From positions 1 to 20,000 of the forward strand of contig JAHBMJ010005798.1 in assembly GCA_018398765.1 (NCBI GenBank): DNA of 20,000 nucleotides, given 5' to 3'. The position numbers and the translations under genes are program-made. This DNA is from Chromera velia. Taxonomy: Eukaryota; Sar; Chromeraceae. Position 1 is the first letter of the stretch, and every line of letters begins with the position of its first letter. The notes under the pieces were generated by a model that saw only the letters and a program-made list of their open reading frames with translations, was not told the origin of the DNA and ran no database searches. This document shows positions 9,620-18,993 of the stretch, one piece after another.

Positions 9620-9655
9620 GGCCCCGGCCCCGCGGCATTATTTCGGGCCGGGGCC
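9620..9655. repeat. GC-rich hairpin upstream of the SMYD4-like gene
   Basis: GGCCCCGGCCC at 9620-9630 is exactly complementary to 9645-9655, with a 14-base loop. A related GGGCCCCGGCC occurs again at about 9688-9698. It sits about 200 bases before the start codon at 9855 and could be a promoter or leader structure; this is inference. Confidence 0.8.
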
Positions 9656-9854
9656 ATGCATGCACTCAATACCACGAGAACTCACAGGGCCCCGGCCGGC
9701 TGAGTGTAAACGCTGTGCCACTCGTTCCGAGTCCCACATCAATCCAGCAGAGACTCGCTGAGATTCTCCAATTAAGACATTTCCCGGCTGACAGACGTTT
9801 CTGTTTTCCTGGAGTAGACGATTGCTTCGTGGTCTTCGTGGGAGCTGTCTCCAG

Positions 9855-12800
9855 ATGAATCCCTCTGCTACTTCAACCTTTCCCCCAGACACAGACACAA
9901 TGACGAAGTCCGTCTCCGTCTCCTGGGAGTCCCTCAAGTCAGAGGGGACAGAGAAGTTCAAACAGGGTGCGTTTGAGGAGGCACTTGCTCTATACGAACA
10001 GTCCGAGGCTTTAAGAGTCTCTGAGAAGCGAGTATCTCGAGTCGACGCAGCCAAGCTTGCCAGCAACCGCTCTACGTGCCTGTTCAAGCTCGAACGGTAC
10101 GAGGAGGCGGCAGCAGCTGCAGCAGAGGCGTCCGTCCTCTTTCCGGAGTGGGACAAGCCACTGTACAGACAGGCACAGTGTCACGAGATCCTGGGGGACT
10201 TCGAGACGGCACTCAAAAAGGCAGAGGCCTGCCGTGCCGTCACCACAAGCCAGGACTCTATTATAAAACCTGATGGAGAGGCGGCAGAGCTGCACGCTCG
10301 CGTCCTTGCGAAGCTCTACGACAAGAGCGTCTCTGAGGGCCTCGCGAAGGACCAAGGTCTGGTTGCTGTTCGGTTGGAGGGCTCGACCCTCTGTGCGTCC
10401 AGGGACGTGGCGCCTGGTGAAGTTTTGTTCGTGGAGAAGGCAGAGATTTTCTTCCCTGATCCACAGAAAGAGGAGACGGCAAAAGGGGGTGAAGAGGGGG
10501 AAGAAGAGAACGAGAATGGCAAAGCGTCCGTTTCAAAACAGAAATTCGAGTGGACGAAGGAGACGGCAAAGGCGGTTCTTCCGCCTCCAGAAGACTTTGC
10601 TGAGATTCAGCGTGCCTGTTCTGCTTTCGGTTCAATTTCCTTCGAGACGGCCTCTGGGTTTCCCGTCTCGTTCGAACCCGAGACGCTCGAACATGCTGTC
10701 CGACTTGCACGTGCTCAGAAGGATGTGTTCGATCCTGCTGATTTCTTCACGACTGACCAGGCCGATGCGTTCCCTCTGCCTGAACAGGTCGAAAGGACGC
10801 TGGTGAAGGCGTCTGCTCGTTTTGGTGTTCCCTCTGACAGATTGCTTCTTGCTTTCAAAGCTGTCCACGTGTTTGAAGTGGCCTCCGCCCTGTTCCCCCT
10901 CTCCAGAAGGGCCCAACACTCCTGTGGACCCAACGCCGTCATGAGTCCTCCTAGGGCTGTGGGAGAGGGGGGGCAGATGGCTCGTGTTGCAAGGGCAGTC
11001 GAGAGGATCAAGGCGGGGGAGGCGGTCACGTTGAACCTCTTCCTGCCCCCCTCAGACGATCTTCGTGACTTCCTCCACAGACGAAACTTCCTGGCAGCCT
11101 CTCGATTTATCGCCAAGTGCGGGTGGGTGGGTATGTCTGGAGTGGGGGAGGGAAGCAGAGGGTGGGGAGACCTGCTTGCGGACTGACACTCGTTTATTTA
11201 CTTTCACACTACTGCGTTAGATGCTGTCCCTTTCTTTTCTTGGCGTCTCTACTGCCCCTCAAGATTCTTTATGTCGGCCTACTGACTCTGCTGAAATAGT
11301 TCTTTCTTCTTTCGTCTATCTCTTGGCCCAGGTGGCTCGGACGGTTTCTTTCTTTCTTTTTGCCTTATTTTCTTTTCACATGGGGCCTCCTTCTGTCTGT
11401 CTGTCTGTCTTATGGCGCTTAGCTCTCACCTAAGTTTCGGTCCCCCTGTCTGTCTGTCTGTCTGCAGATGTAGAAGGTGCAGGGGACCCGACCCGTTCGG
11501 GGCGATGAGGTGTCCGAAGTGCAAAGAGGCTGAGTCTGTGCCTGGTCTACCGGTTGGGGACTCGGAGGGCTCCCTTGAGAAGGGGGGTAAAGCACAGGAA
11601 GGGGGGGGAAGAAGGTGGGTGTGCGCTGAGAGGCTCAGATGCGGGCACGTGATGACAGAGGAGCAAATGGAGGCTGCGGAGGGACAGGAACGAGACGTGG
11701 TGGTGAGCTTTGGGGGACAGGGAAGAAGGGCAAAAAACCTGAAGTGCTCCATATGTTGATTCACTTATCTGGATTCAGTGTGTGAAATAACTCGATAATC
11801 CTGTTCTGCGAGTTTAGCTCAGGCACTCTTTTGTCCCAGCTCACCTTACTTCTCCCCCCTGTTTTCTCATATCCTCCTTTCTCTCCTTTTGCGCGACTTT
11901 CTTTCTCTTTGCCAATAAAGAATTTTGCTGTCTGTTCTTTTGCCGAGCCTGAACCTGTCTCTGACTACGAAGTTTCTTGCCGAAAAGGTTGTTTTTTGTC
12001 CCTTTCCGATTTTTCGAACAAGGAAAGCAAGAAAGCCGGGCAGACAGACACCCAGACAGACTGCATGAGTCGAGGTGTCGACCATCCGGAGTCTTCCTTG
12101 GTTTTCTCTTTTCTTTTTTGGTTCTTAGTTACTTACTTTCGTTCTTACTTTCTGCCTTTCCCTGTTCCTTTCTAAATAGCTTTTGATGTCTTCCCATAAG
12201 AGACCTCCAGGGGAACGTTCATCCATCCACATCACTCATTGACTGACTGAATGGAGGAAGGGCACTCCTCCTTCAGACTCCCACTTCGTGTGCGTGGTTT
12301 GTCATCGTACCTTCTACCTCGCTGCTACAGCACCCTGCTGTTCATCACACTAGGTCCCCCCCCTTTGACTTCTTTTGGCCTCCCTCCCTCCTTCTGCTGG
12401 TTGGTTCTTTTTTCTTTCTTTCAACTTTCCTTCCGTCCGTCTCTTTTGCCGAGAGCCCGCAGGTCGAAAACTACGAACGTTTCTTCCGCCTCGTGCACGG
12501 AGGTCTGATCAGGGACGGGGACCCCACCATGGCGATGGGGCTGAAGCAGCTGCTCCTGCAGAGATTGGGGGCCGGGCACTTCCTTCTCCGTGAAGCCTCT
12601 GAGCTGATGGTGCAGTCGAACGCAGCGGCGGGGGCTCACCAGAGGGCAGCGGTGGAGGCAGAGATGGCGGTCGAGGGGTTGGAGCACTGTCTGAGGATTC
12701 GGGGGGGGGCGGAGGGCAGTGAGCGGTGGATGGGCCATCGTCTCGGGTTTGCGTTGCATGAACAGGGGCGTTTTTTGTTGATGGCGTCTGAGGACAGTGC

Positions 12801-13131
12801 GCGGTTTGAGAGTGCACAGAAGGGAGTGAAGACAGAGAAAGTCAAGGTGAACGGTAGTACTGGAGAGGACGCGGGCAAAACTGAAGAGGGAGGGGATGGA
12901 AAAGAAAAAGAGGAGGATAAGGAGAAAAGACTCCGAAAAGAAGGGCCTCGTACTCGAAGTGAGAGGATCACCCAGCTCTCCCGGGCCCGTCGCATCCTTC
13001 AAAGAGCTTTGCTTCTGGTGGAGCGTGCGTTTGGCAGGTGCAGCTGCGAGGCTTCGGAAGTCGCGGTCGACCTTGAGAAAACTGCTAGATGTCTTGCAAA
13101 AGAAGAAAAGGAGAGCATTCGAGTTGCTTAA
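9855..13131 (+). CDS. SMYD4-like TPR-SET protein lacking a visible MYND finger
   Basis: Three exons, 9855-11122, 11468-11702 and 12463-13131, join in phase to 2172 bases (723 residues). SMYD proteins are lysine methyltransferases of nucleus and cytosol. Residues 24-128 are a TPR block (TEKFKQGAFEEALALYEQSE). The SET N-part is at about 168-200 (LCASRDVAPGEVLFVEKA). An acidic low-complexity insert at 203-228 sits where a MYND zinc finger is expected. The SET core at about 333-400 has QHSCGPN where the family has NHSCxPN, and GEAVTLNLF where it has GEELTxxY. C422-x-C424-x2-C427 is the post-SET zinc motif, created exactly across intron 1. Exon 2 adds Cys pairs ending in CGHVMTEEQ; exon 3 is a helical C-terminal region like that of SMYDs. 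The start may instead be ATG 9900. The exon 2 end (GTGAGC donor) is the least certain point. Loss of the catalytic Tyr suggests a weakened or non-catalytic SET. Confidence 0.8.
11123..11467 (+). other. Intron 1 of the SMYD4-like gene
   Basis: Donor GTGGGT, acceptor CTGTCTGCAG. Contains two runs of the tetranucleotide TCTG (about 11395-11410 and 11446-11464), the second running straight into the acceptor. Removing it fuses KCG to CRRC, restoring the C-x-C-x2-C post-SET motif, which is strong support for this boundary. Confidence 0.85.
11703..12462 (+). other. Intron 2 of the SMYD4-like gene
   Basis: Donor GTGAGC at 11703, acceptor GCCCGCAG ending at 12462, phase 0 on both sides. It is T/C-rich with CAGACAGACA-type repeats near 12040. 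The open frame continues past the donor to a TGA at 11757, so an alternative truncated product is formally possible. A further small exon inside the intron cannot be excluded. Confidence 0.6.
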
Positions 13132-13515
13132 AATGCTTTGAAACAGTAAGTTTTCTTGATTAGATGCTGCAGATAGTGCAAAAAAAGGTAGTAAATCAAA
13201 TAATTTTTGAATTGGAAAGAAATTGAGTTATACCTGCAATATTGCATAAAGATTAATTAACTTAAATTACTTGTCGAGTATACGTTTGTGATTAAAAAAA
13301 TAGAAATGACTACTATAATAGTAAACTTTTGCAGTTTAGGATAAAATATGATTACATTTAGTTTAACATATAGTTTGATTGTAAGTTTTAAATACTGAGT
13401 TTACAGTTTTCTACAATTTTTGTAAAATTTACTAAAGTTGGCTAAACTAAAAACCTAGTTAATTCAGAAAACTGAATTCCGTGAATCACTTAAGGTAGCT
13501 AAAATTTATTGCGAG
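13132..13515. other. AT-rich intergenic spacer
   Basis: It starts right at the stop codon of the SMYD4-like gene and ends just before a candidate ATG at 13516. Strongly A/T with no open frame of note. It must hold the terminator side of one plus-strand gene and any promoter of the next. Confidence 0.6.
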
Positions 13516-14215
13516 ATGCCTGCTGAAAGAGCGTCTGCATTAGTTAAATTTAGTTTGCGACTCGGCATTCCCAGGATGAACGAGTTAATTGAGCAAAATC
13601 AACAAAACCCTTTCTCACTTCTGGGCGCAATCCGCGCGCAAAGCGTGCGCTGCCACTCACTTGTCATGCATTTGAAAAATCGCTGCATACATGCACACAT
13701 ACTCTGATTGCTTTTTTGTCAGCTGCTTTAATTCTTTGGAGCTGCTCGGATCCCTTCAGCGTAGCAGATAAGCAACCAGAGAAGCTTGTATTGAGCCTTC
13801 TCAAAGCAATCACCAAATCTGCTGCGGTGTCACCTGTCGACCAATTGAGGGAAAGCATTCTGTTGCTTAGAGAGATCATTAGCCGTCTCCGTTCTTTGAC
13901 CCTTTTATTCGTCTTCACACGAATCTTCTTCTTCGAGTTCAAATGATCTTCTTTCGGTTTCCTCTTATTGCTCTACTGACGTTGCATCCTCATGCAGTAA
14001 AGGGGCTCCGCAGCACTCAGATGAGAACTGTGAGCGCGCATTACCACGCATCGGGAAATCCTTTTTTGGATCACTCTGCATGGGTCGAGGAGACTTCCCT
14101 TCTTGAAAAGGAACGGGAAGGGGAAAAGAGACGAGACGCTTCGCTTCAGAACATTCCGGACGACTGCAGCTTTGAGGCTGGCGTGAAAGAAGCAGACTGC
14201 TGGAGGGGACTGGAG
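13516..14215 (+). CDS. Probable 5' exons of the atypical kinase gene
   Basis: Three exon-like blocks are seen. A candidate first exon starts at ATG 13516 (MPAERASALVKFSLRLGIPR..., helical). The second is 13723-13890, after a TGTCAG acceptor, encoding a helical segment (EKLVLSLLKAITKS, QLRESILLLREIISRL). The third is 13998-14215, after a CATGCAG acceptor and before a GTCTGT donor, encoding an acidic, Glu/Lys-rich segment ending CWRGLE. Blocks two and three join in phase (phase 1), and block three ends in phase 0, matching the phase-0 start of the kinase exon at 16170. No known domain is recognised in them. Joining of block one to block two is unresolved. Part of block two and all of block three recur in antisense at 15273-15652. 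Confidence 0.45.
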
Positions 14216-14593
14216 GTCTGTCTGTCCGTCTACCTGCATGCATGCTCTTCGCGTGCGCAAGCATGTTCTTTTGATTGTATGAAAAAGAGGTCGGCAAAAC
14301 ATGAAATTCCAAGGCGCTCTACGGTTTGGTATTTTTCATTTGTTCCAACAGAAATAAGTCGCCTTAAACAGAGTCGAAACAGAGGCAAGAAAAGAATTTT
14401 CTTTTGAAGAGACAAAGTGAAGCGACTCACTCAGATGTGTCCACGCTTTTACATGTGCGTGTGGGCACATGAAAAATGCCCCTCCCTCCGGTCGTGTGCA
14501 TCTCTGCCTTGTGCCTCCACTTCTTGTCGTCCTTTGCCCTGCCTCTTTGTCTCGTCTCTTCCCTCCCGCCTCCCTTGCTGAGTTTTCCTCTCT

Positions 14594-14595
<2 letters not shown>

Positions 14596-14629
<34 letters not shown>

Positions 14630-14660
14630 GTGTGTGACACTGTGTGTGTGTGTGTGTGTG

Positions 14661-14696
<36 letters not shown>
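14596..14696 (+). repeat. (CT)n then (TG)n microsatellites
   Basis: A pure CT run at 14596-14626 is followed by an interrupted TG run at 14628-14695. Both lie in the presumed large intron upstream of the kinase exons. Confidence 0.95.
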
Positions 14697-14699
<3 letters not shown>

Positions 14700-14857
14700 C
14701 CGGAAAGAAACTTGGCGAACAGTTTGAATGCCTCTGTGCTCCTGAGAGTGAAGGGTGCCAGAGAACTTTTTTGAAGTCCGTAAAGTCCTGTGGGCTCTGC
14801 ATCCTTTTCGTACAACATGAAAACGAGGCCTGCCCTGAGCAGAACCTCGAAACCGTC

Positions 14858-14862
<5 letters not shown>
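14695..14862 (+). repeat. Direct repeat, copy 1 (second copy at 15803-15970)
   Basis: The unique stretch beginning TTTTCCCGGAAAGAAACTTG and ending at CCACAAG recurs 1108 bases downstream without a visible mismatch. In both places it is preceded by a TG microsatellite and followed by a GA microsatellite. Copy 2 continues into the sequence leading to the kinase exons, whereas copy 1 continues into the inverted arm. Confidence 0.95.
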
Positions 14863-14894
<32 letters not shown>

Positions 14895-15652
14895 AGAGAG
14901 GAAAACTCAGCAAGGGAGGCGGGAGGGAAGAGACGAGACAAAGAGGCAGGGCAAAGGACGACAAGAAGTGGAGGCACAAGGCAGAGATGCACACGACCGG
15001 AGGGAGGGGCATTTTTCATGTGCCCACACGCACATGTAAAAGCGTGGACACATCTGAGTGAGTCGCTTCACTTTGTCTCTTCAAAAGAAAATTCTTTTCT
15101 TGCCTCTGTTTCGACTCTGTTTAAGGCGACTTATTTCTGTTGGAACAAATGAAAAATACCAAACCGTAGAGCGCCTTGGAATTTCATGTTTTGCCGACCT
15201 CTTTTTCATACAATCAAAAGAACATGCTTGCGCACGCGAAGAGCATGCATGCAGGTAGACGGACAGACAGACCTCCAGTCCCCTCCAGCAGTCTGCTTCT
15301 TTCACGCCAGCCTCAAAGCTGCAGTCGTCCGGAATGTTCTGAAGCGAAGCGTCTCGTCTCTTTTCCCCTTCCCGTTCCTTTTCAAGAAGGGAAGTCTCCT
15401 CGACCCATGCAGAGTGATCCAAAAAAGGATTTCCCGATGCGTGGTAATGCGCGCTCACAGTTCTCATCTGAGTGCTGCGGAGCCCCTTTACTGCATGAGG
15501 ATGCAACGTCAGTAGAGCAATAAGAGGAAACCGAAAGAAGATCATTTGAACTCGAAGAAGAAGATTCGTGTGAAGACGAATAAAAGGGTCAAAGAACGGA
15601 GACGGCTAATGATCTCTCTAAGCAACAGAATGCTTTCCCTCAATTGGTCGAC

Positions 15653-15653
15653 N
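15653..15653. other. Ambiguous base N, likely a gap-closure join
   Basis: The only N in the window. It lies exactly between the end of the inverted arm and a long TG microsatellite. It marks a scaffolding or gap-filling join rather than a normal base-call uncertainty. Confidence 0.9.
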
Positions 15654-15692
<39 letters not shown>

Positions 15693-15707
15693 TGTGTGTG
15701 TGTGTGT

Positions 15708-15742
<35 letters not shown>

Positions 15743-15765
15743 TGTGTGTGTGTGTGTGTGTGTGT

Positions 15766-15803
<38 letters not shown>
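15654..15803 (+). repeat. (TG)n microsatellite, about 150 bases
   Basis: Interrupted TG repeat with single A insertions, directly after the N. It is longer than the TG run before copy 1 of the direct repeat, as expected for a polymorphic or poorly assembled repeat. Confidence 0.95.
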
Positions 15804-15807
<4 letters not shown>

Positions 15808-15965
15808 CCGGAAAGAAACTTGGCGAACAGTTTGAATGCCTCTGTGCTCCTGAGAGTGAAGGGTGCCAGAGAACTTTTTTGAAGTCCGTAAAGTCCTGTG
15901 GGCTCTGCATCCTTTTCGTACAACATGAAAACGAGGCCTGCCCTGAGCAGAACCTCGAAACCGTC

Positions 15966-15970
<5 letters not shown>
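15803..15970 (+). repeat. Direct repeat, copy 2
   Basis: Identical to 14695-14862. It continues through (GA)n into unique sequence at about 16026 that leads to the kinase exon at 16170, so this is probably the copy with the authentic right flank. Confidence 0.95.
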
Positions 15971-16015
<45 letters not shown>

Positions 16016-16026
16016 AGAGAGAGAGA
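15971..16026 (+). repeat. (GA)n microsatellite
   Basis: GA repeat with a GCGAGC interruption near 16007-16012. It is complementary to the CT tract at 14596-14626, which could mediate hairpin formation or assembly confusion. Confidence 0.95.
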
Positions 16027-16169
16027 TTCACTTGAGAATCAGTAATGGATCTCAACAAGATCAACAGAGGAGAGCGACGACAGAGGCAGACCCATTTCGC
16101 CCATGCAACCCTGCAGACAGACTCAAAATTTCAATTCATGGTCTCCCTCCATTCATTGCCTGCCTGCAG

Positions 16170-18016
16170 ATGAAGACTTCTTCCAGTCACCACTCCCCTG
16201 TTCTCGGGACCGGGGTGTTCGGTCAGGTGCGGAACATGGATAACTCAACGCACCACCTGATCAGAGAGAGCAGCCAAAACCCGGACAGCAAACTTTCACC
16301 ACGCTGTAAAGCGCTTGCAGAGACAACTGACGTCTTCGCAGTCAAGTGGGCAAAGTCGGACGGGAAGCCGAGAAGCACGAGGGGGATGGTGGCAGGCTCG
16401 GGGGACGTTGTGAAAGAGGCCTGTGCACACAAGAGACTGTCCAGACAGACCTCTGTCGTGCCGTGCTTCTTCAAGGCGTGGGAGTCAGTCGGGAGAGAGA
16501 AAGGAAGGGGAGGAGAGTCAAAGGAATCCTTTTCGATCAATTTGCAGATCTTTCAGCAAGGTGTGCGGGTGTTTGTGCGTATGATTTTCTGGCGGTCAAT
16601 GAACGACTGAATTCTCGAGTAAGTGCATGAGTCCATCATTACGTGTATCGTTGCCCTGCCTGCAGATGCGCAGGAGAGAGCTACATGGTTATGGAAGTTC
16701 TCAGAATGACTCTTGATGAGGTTGGTACGTGGGCTTTTAAACTCAAGTGCTTCTTTCTTAATTCACTCTCTGACTCTGACAAGAGCCTTAGACAGACACA
16801 GGAATTAAGCGCGTCTGTCTGCATCCCTGGTTGCTAGGCAGTCAGCTAGTCATTTTGGGTGAGCCCGTCATTGCTTGTCTGCATTTTAACGCCATTTTGG
16901 TCTTTCCACTTGTCTGTCCGTCTGTCTGTCGGCCTGTTTTCCTGTCTAAATTCTTGTACGTCTGTTTGGGTGCCTCGCTTTCTGTCCTTCTGCGGATTGT
17001 TCACAAGCCAGTGCATAAGTTGAAAAAAGGTTTTTTAGTTGCGAAAGTTTTTATCTTCAAAACGACTGTACCCGGCTTATGCAAGCTCAAACAGGGTCGT
17101 TGAGGTTTGCTTCTTGTTTGTTGTAAATCGAATGAATTCCCTGCAGGCAACAGAGAGGGCCCATCCGAAAAACTTGAAGCTCTCATTCAGCCTCCGTCTG
17201 GCACAGGCCATCGTGGGAGCCATCGAGCAGGTGACACAGGCGGGGTGTCGACATGGGGATCTCCATTTGAGTCAGTCAGGCAGTCGGGAATTCAACGGAA
17301 GTCGTCGAATTAAAATTACGGTTGATTACATCTGTGAATGTTCAGAATGCGGCCGGATCTTTGTCTAAATCGAGAAAAATGTAGTTTCATTTTTGGTCTT
17401 TCAAATCTGTCGGTACATGGTGAGGAAATGTCCGCAGGTGGTTCTTCTGTATTTAAATCTTTTGTTCTTCATTCTCGTGCGCTTTCTTTCACCATTCAAT
17501 AATGTTTTTGCTTCGGTTCTCATGCTTCTTCCTGGCTGCTTCCGTCGCTCTCTCTTGTGCCCGACATGTTCCTCAGATAATTCGCTTCGGTCCTGCTTTC
17601 CTATTTGCTGGCATCGGCCCATCCTCAAAGAGAAATGCCCCCGCCCCGCCCCGCCCTGCTGCTCTTCTCTTGCCTCTGCTAAATGTGTGCATGCAGACAA
17701 CCTGATGTTCGACTTTGAGGGGAGGGTCCGTCTGGTAGATTTTGGATCGACAACGTGCGGTGAAGAGGAAGAGGTGGGGGAATCAGAACATGATGAGTCC
17801 GAGGCAAAGCGGGAGGTGGTGTTCAGGGATCTGAACAGGGCCCTCTGCAGGCATTTTTGGAAGGACGCTTTCGTGTCCCCGGAATCTCAAGAAAGCTTTC
17901 GCTGGCTGAAGGAGATTTGTGAAAAGTCTCCATCGTATGTCTTTGGCACATACGCCAAGCACGCAGAAGAGCCAGCTTTGACATCAGAAGAATTGGAGGC
18001 CATTGGTCTGTCCTGA
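16170..18016 (+). CDS. Atypical (non-RD) protein kinase, catalytic exons
   Basis: Exons 16170-16483, 16666-16720, 17147-17270 and 17697-18016 join in phase to 813 bases (270 residues from the ATG at 16170). All core kinase residues are present: glycine loop LGTGVFGQV (12-20), Lys59 in FAVKW, Glu83 in VVKEACAHKRL, hinge YMVMEVL (111-117), catalytic loop HGDLHLNN (Asp161, Asn166) formed across intron 3, and DFG Asp179. Gly replaces Arg of HRD, as in non-RD, Bud32-like, haspin-like or aminoglycoside-phosphotransferase-like enzymes. The C-lobe after DFG is only about 90 residues, contains an acidic stretch and shows no clear APE motif, so a compact atypical kinase is likely. Substrate unknown. 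Two introns use GTCAGT donors. An alternative exon 2/3 join (donor GTACGT at 16725, acceptor ending 17153) also keeps frame. Upstream exons at 13723-14215 probably belong to it. Confidence 0.75.
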
Positions 18017-18235
18017 TGAATTGGCAACAAAATTTGTTAAGGAAAACAGGCCCGCGTTTTTTGGTTCATAAATGCATGAATGAGCCGTTTTGTACCAACT
18101 TTCAAAGGGCCGATCGTTTTAAACAGCCGGCAAGAGGTGCAGAATTCAATCAGCTTTTTTGAAATACTATGCCTGCGAATTATTGAAGATTTTTGAAGTA
18201 CATAAATTCTGTGAAACGCGCGGCATTGCGCGGCC
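18017..18235. other. 3' flank of the kinase gene
   Basis: About 220 bases without an open frame of interest, between the kinase stop codon and the TG microsatellite. Probably 3' untranslated region; no canonical polyadenylation signal is clear. Confidence 0.4.
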
Positions 18236-18242
18236 TTGTGTG

Positions 18243-18280
<38 letters not shown>

Positions 18281-18291
18281 TGTGTGTGTGA

Positions 18292-18326
<35 letters not shown>

Positions 18327-18391
18327 TGTGTGTATGTGTGTGTGTGTGTGTGTGTGCGTGTGTTTATGTGTGTGTGAGAGAGAGAGAGAGA
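18236..18391 (+). repeat. (TG)n then (GA)n compound microsatellite
   Basis: About 140 bases of interrupted TG repeat followed by GA repeat at 18376-18391. It has the same TG-plus-GA pairing as the repeats in the kinase-gene intron region, but different interruptions, so it is an independent locus. Confidence 0.95.
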
Positions 18392-18879
18392 CATTTTATA
18401 ATTGAGGGTGACCCCCCGACCCCCTTCCCCTTTTTCAGACTCTATATTTTTGTTTTTCACCACCCTTACTTAATTTGACAATGTTTATCTTACAAGTTGC
18501 CAAGAATATATGAAGGAATTTGGAGTAAAAGTATATGACTCAGAAAAAATCTACAGGAATATGCATTATTGGGGTAGCTATAGGGGTAGTAGGTTAAGAA
18601 TATAAAGTGACATGTAGGATTATGCAGGAATATGAAGTAGAAATCTGCAGGTCTAGCTGCAGGTAAAAATAATTAGGAAATTAATTAGTAAAAATAAATT
18701 TATATCTAGAATATGTTAGTATCTACAATGATAATATAGAAGTATAGTTTTAAATTCTATAGTTTAAATTAAGCTATGATTTTAAAACAGACATAAACCT
18801 AAATTACATCTAGTATATTATATAAATTTTTAAAATGATATACGACTTATGATGATGGTATCTATGACTAGTGACCATG
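18392..18879. other. AT-rich spacer
   Basis: No open frame of note. Short near-repeats such as AGGAATATG / AGGATTATGCAGGAATATG around 18555-18635 and CTGCAGGT twice near 18646-18664 are visible. No recognisable gene or RNA. Confidence 0.55.
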
Positions 18880-18934
18880 TTTGATTTGATTTGATTTGAT
18901 TTGATTTGAGGTAAGGCTTAAGCTCAAATCAAAT
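18880..18934 (+). repeat. Six TTTGA repeats ending in a 12-bp hairpin
   Basis: TTTGA occurs six times in tandem at 18880-18909. The last part, ATTTGATTTGAG (18899-18910), is exactly complementary to 18923-18934, giving a 12-bp stem with a 12-base loop. Confidence 0.9.
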
Positions 18935-18977
18935 ATCTAGTCAGAGAGGACCTAGTGTTTAAAGACCTATAAAACAC

Positions 18978-18993
18978 GATCAAATATTTGATC
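18978..18993. repeat. Perfect palindrome GATCAAATATTTGATC
   Basis: A 16-base exact palindrome built from the same TCAAAT/ATTTGA unit as the repeats at 18880-18934. Further TCAAAT copies lie near 19012 and 19068. The cluster sits upstream of the hAT coding region and may be a subterminal binding array. Confidence 0.85.

Larger units (their letters stand above)
13836..15652. repeat. 791-bp inverted duplication, arms apparently identical
   Basis: Arm 13836-14626 is repeated as its reverse complement at 14862-15652; every position pair sums to 29488, and all compared segments, including the encoded open frames, match exactly. The inner ends are a (CT)n tract (14596-14626) and a (GA)n tract (14862-14892). 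The outer right end stops at GTCGAC directly before the single N at 15653. The 235-base loop contains TG repeats and a unique segment which is itself duplicated after the N. Complete identity plus the adjoining N points to a recent or artefactual duplication. Confidence 0.95.

Noticed and set aside
10261..10806. Several long Arg/Ser-rich frames overlapping the SMYD4-like exon on both strands
   Set aside because: Shadow frames of exon 1, whose TPR and SET motifs fix the true frame.
14336..15061. Long open frames on both strands (for example 14336-15019 minus and 14630-15061 plus)
   Set aside because: They are translations of TG, CT and GA microsatellites and of the inverted duplication; the two strands give the same peptide because the sequence is palindromic.
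15542..16064. Cys-Val and His-Thr repeat proteins at the TG microsatellite
   Set aside because: Pure dinucleotide-repeat translation spanning an N; not genes.
18880..18934. TTTGA array considered as a telomere-like or CRISPR repeat
   Set aside because: The unit is only five bases, copies are contiguous without spacers, and it is internal; it fits a simple or transposon-linked repeat.
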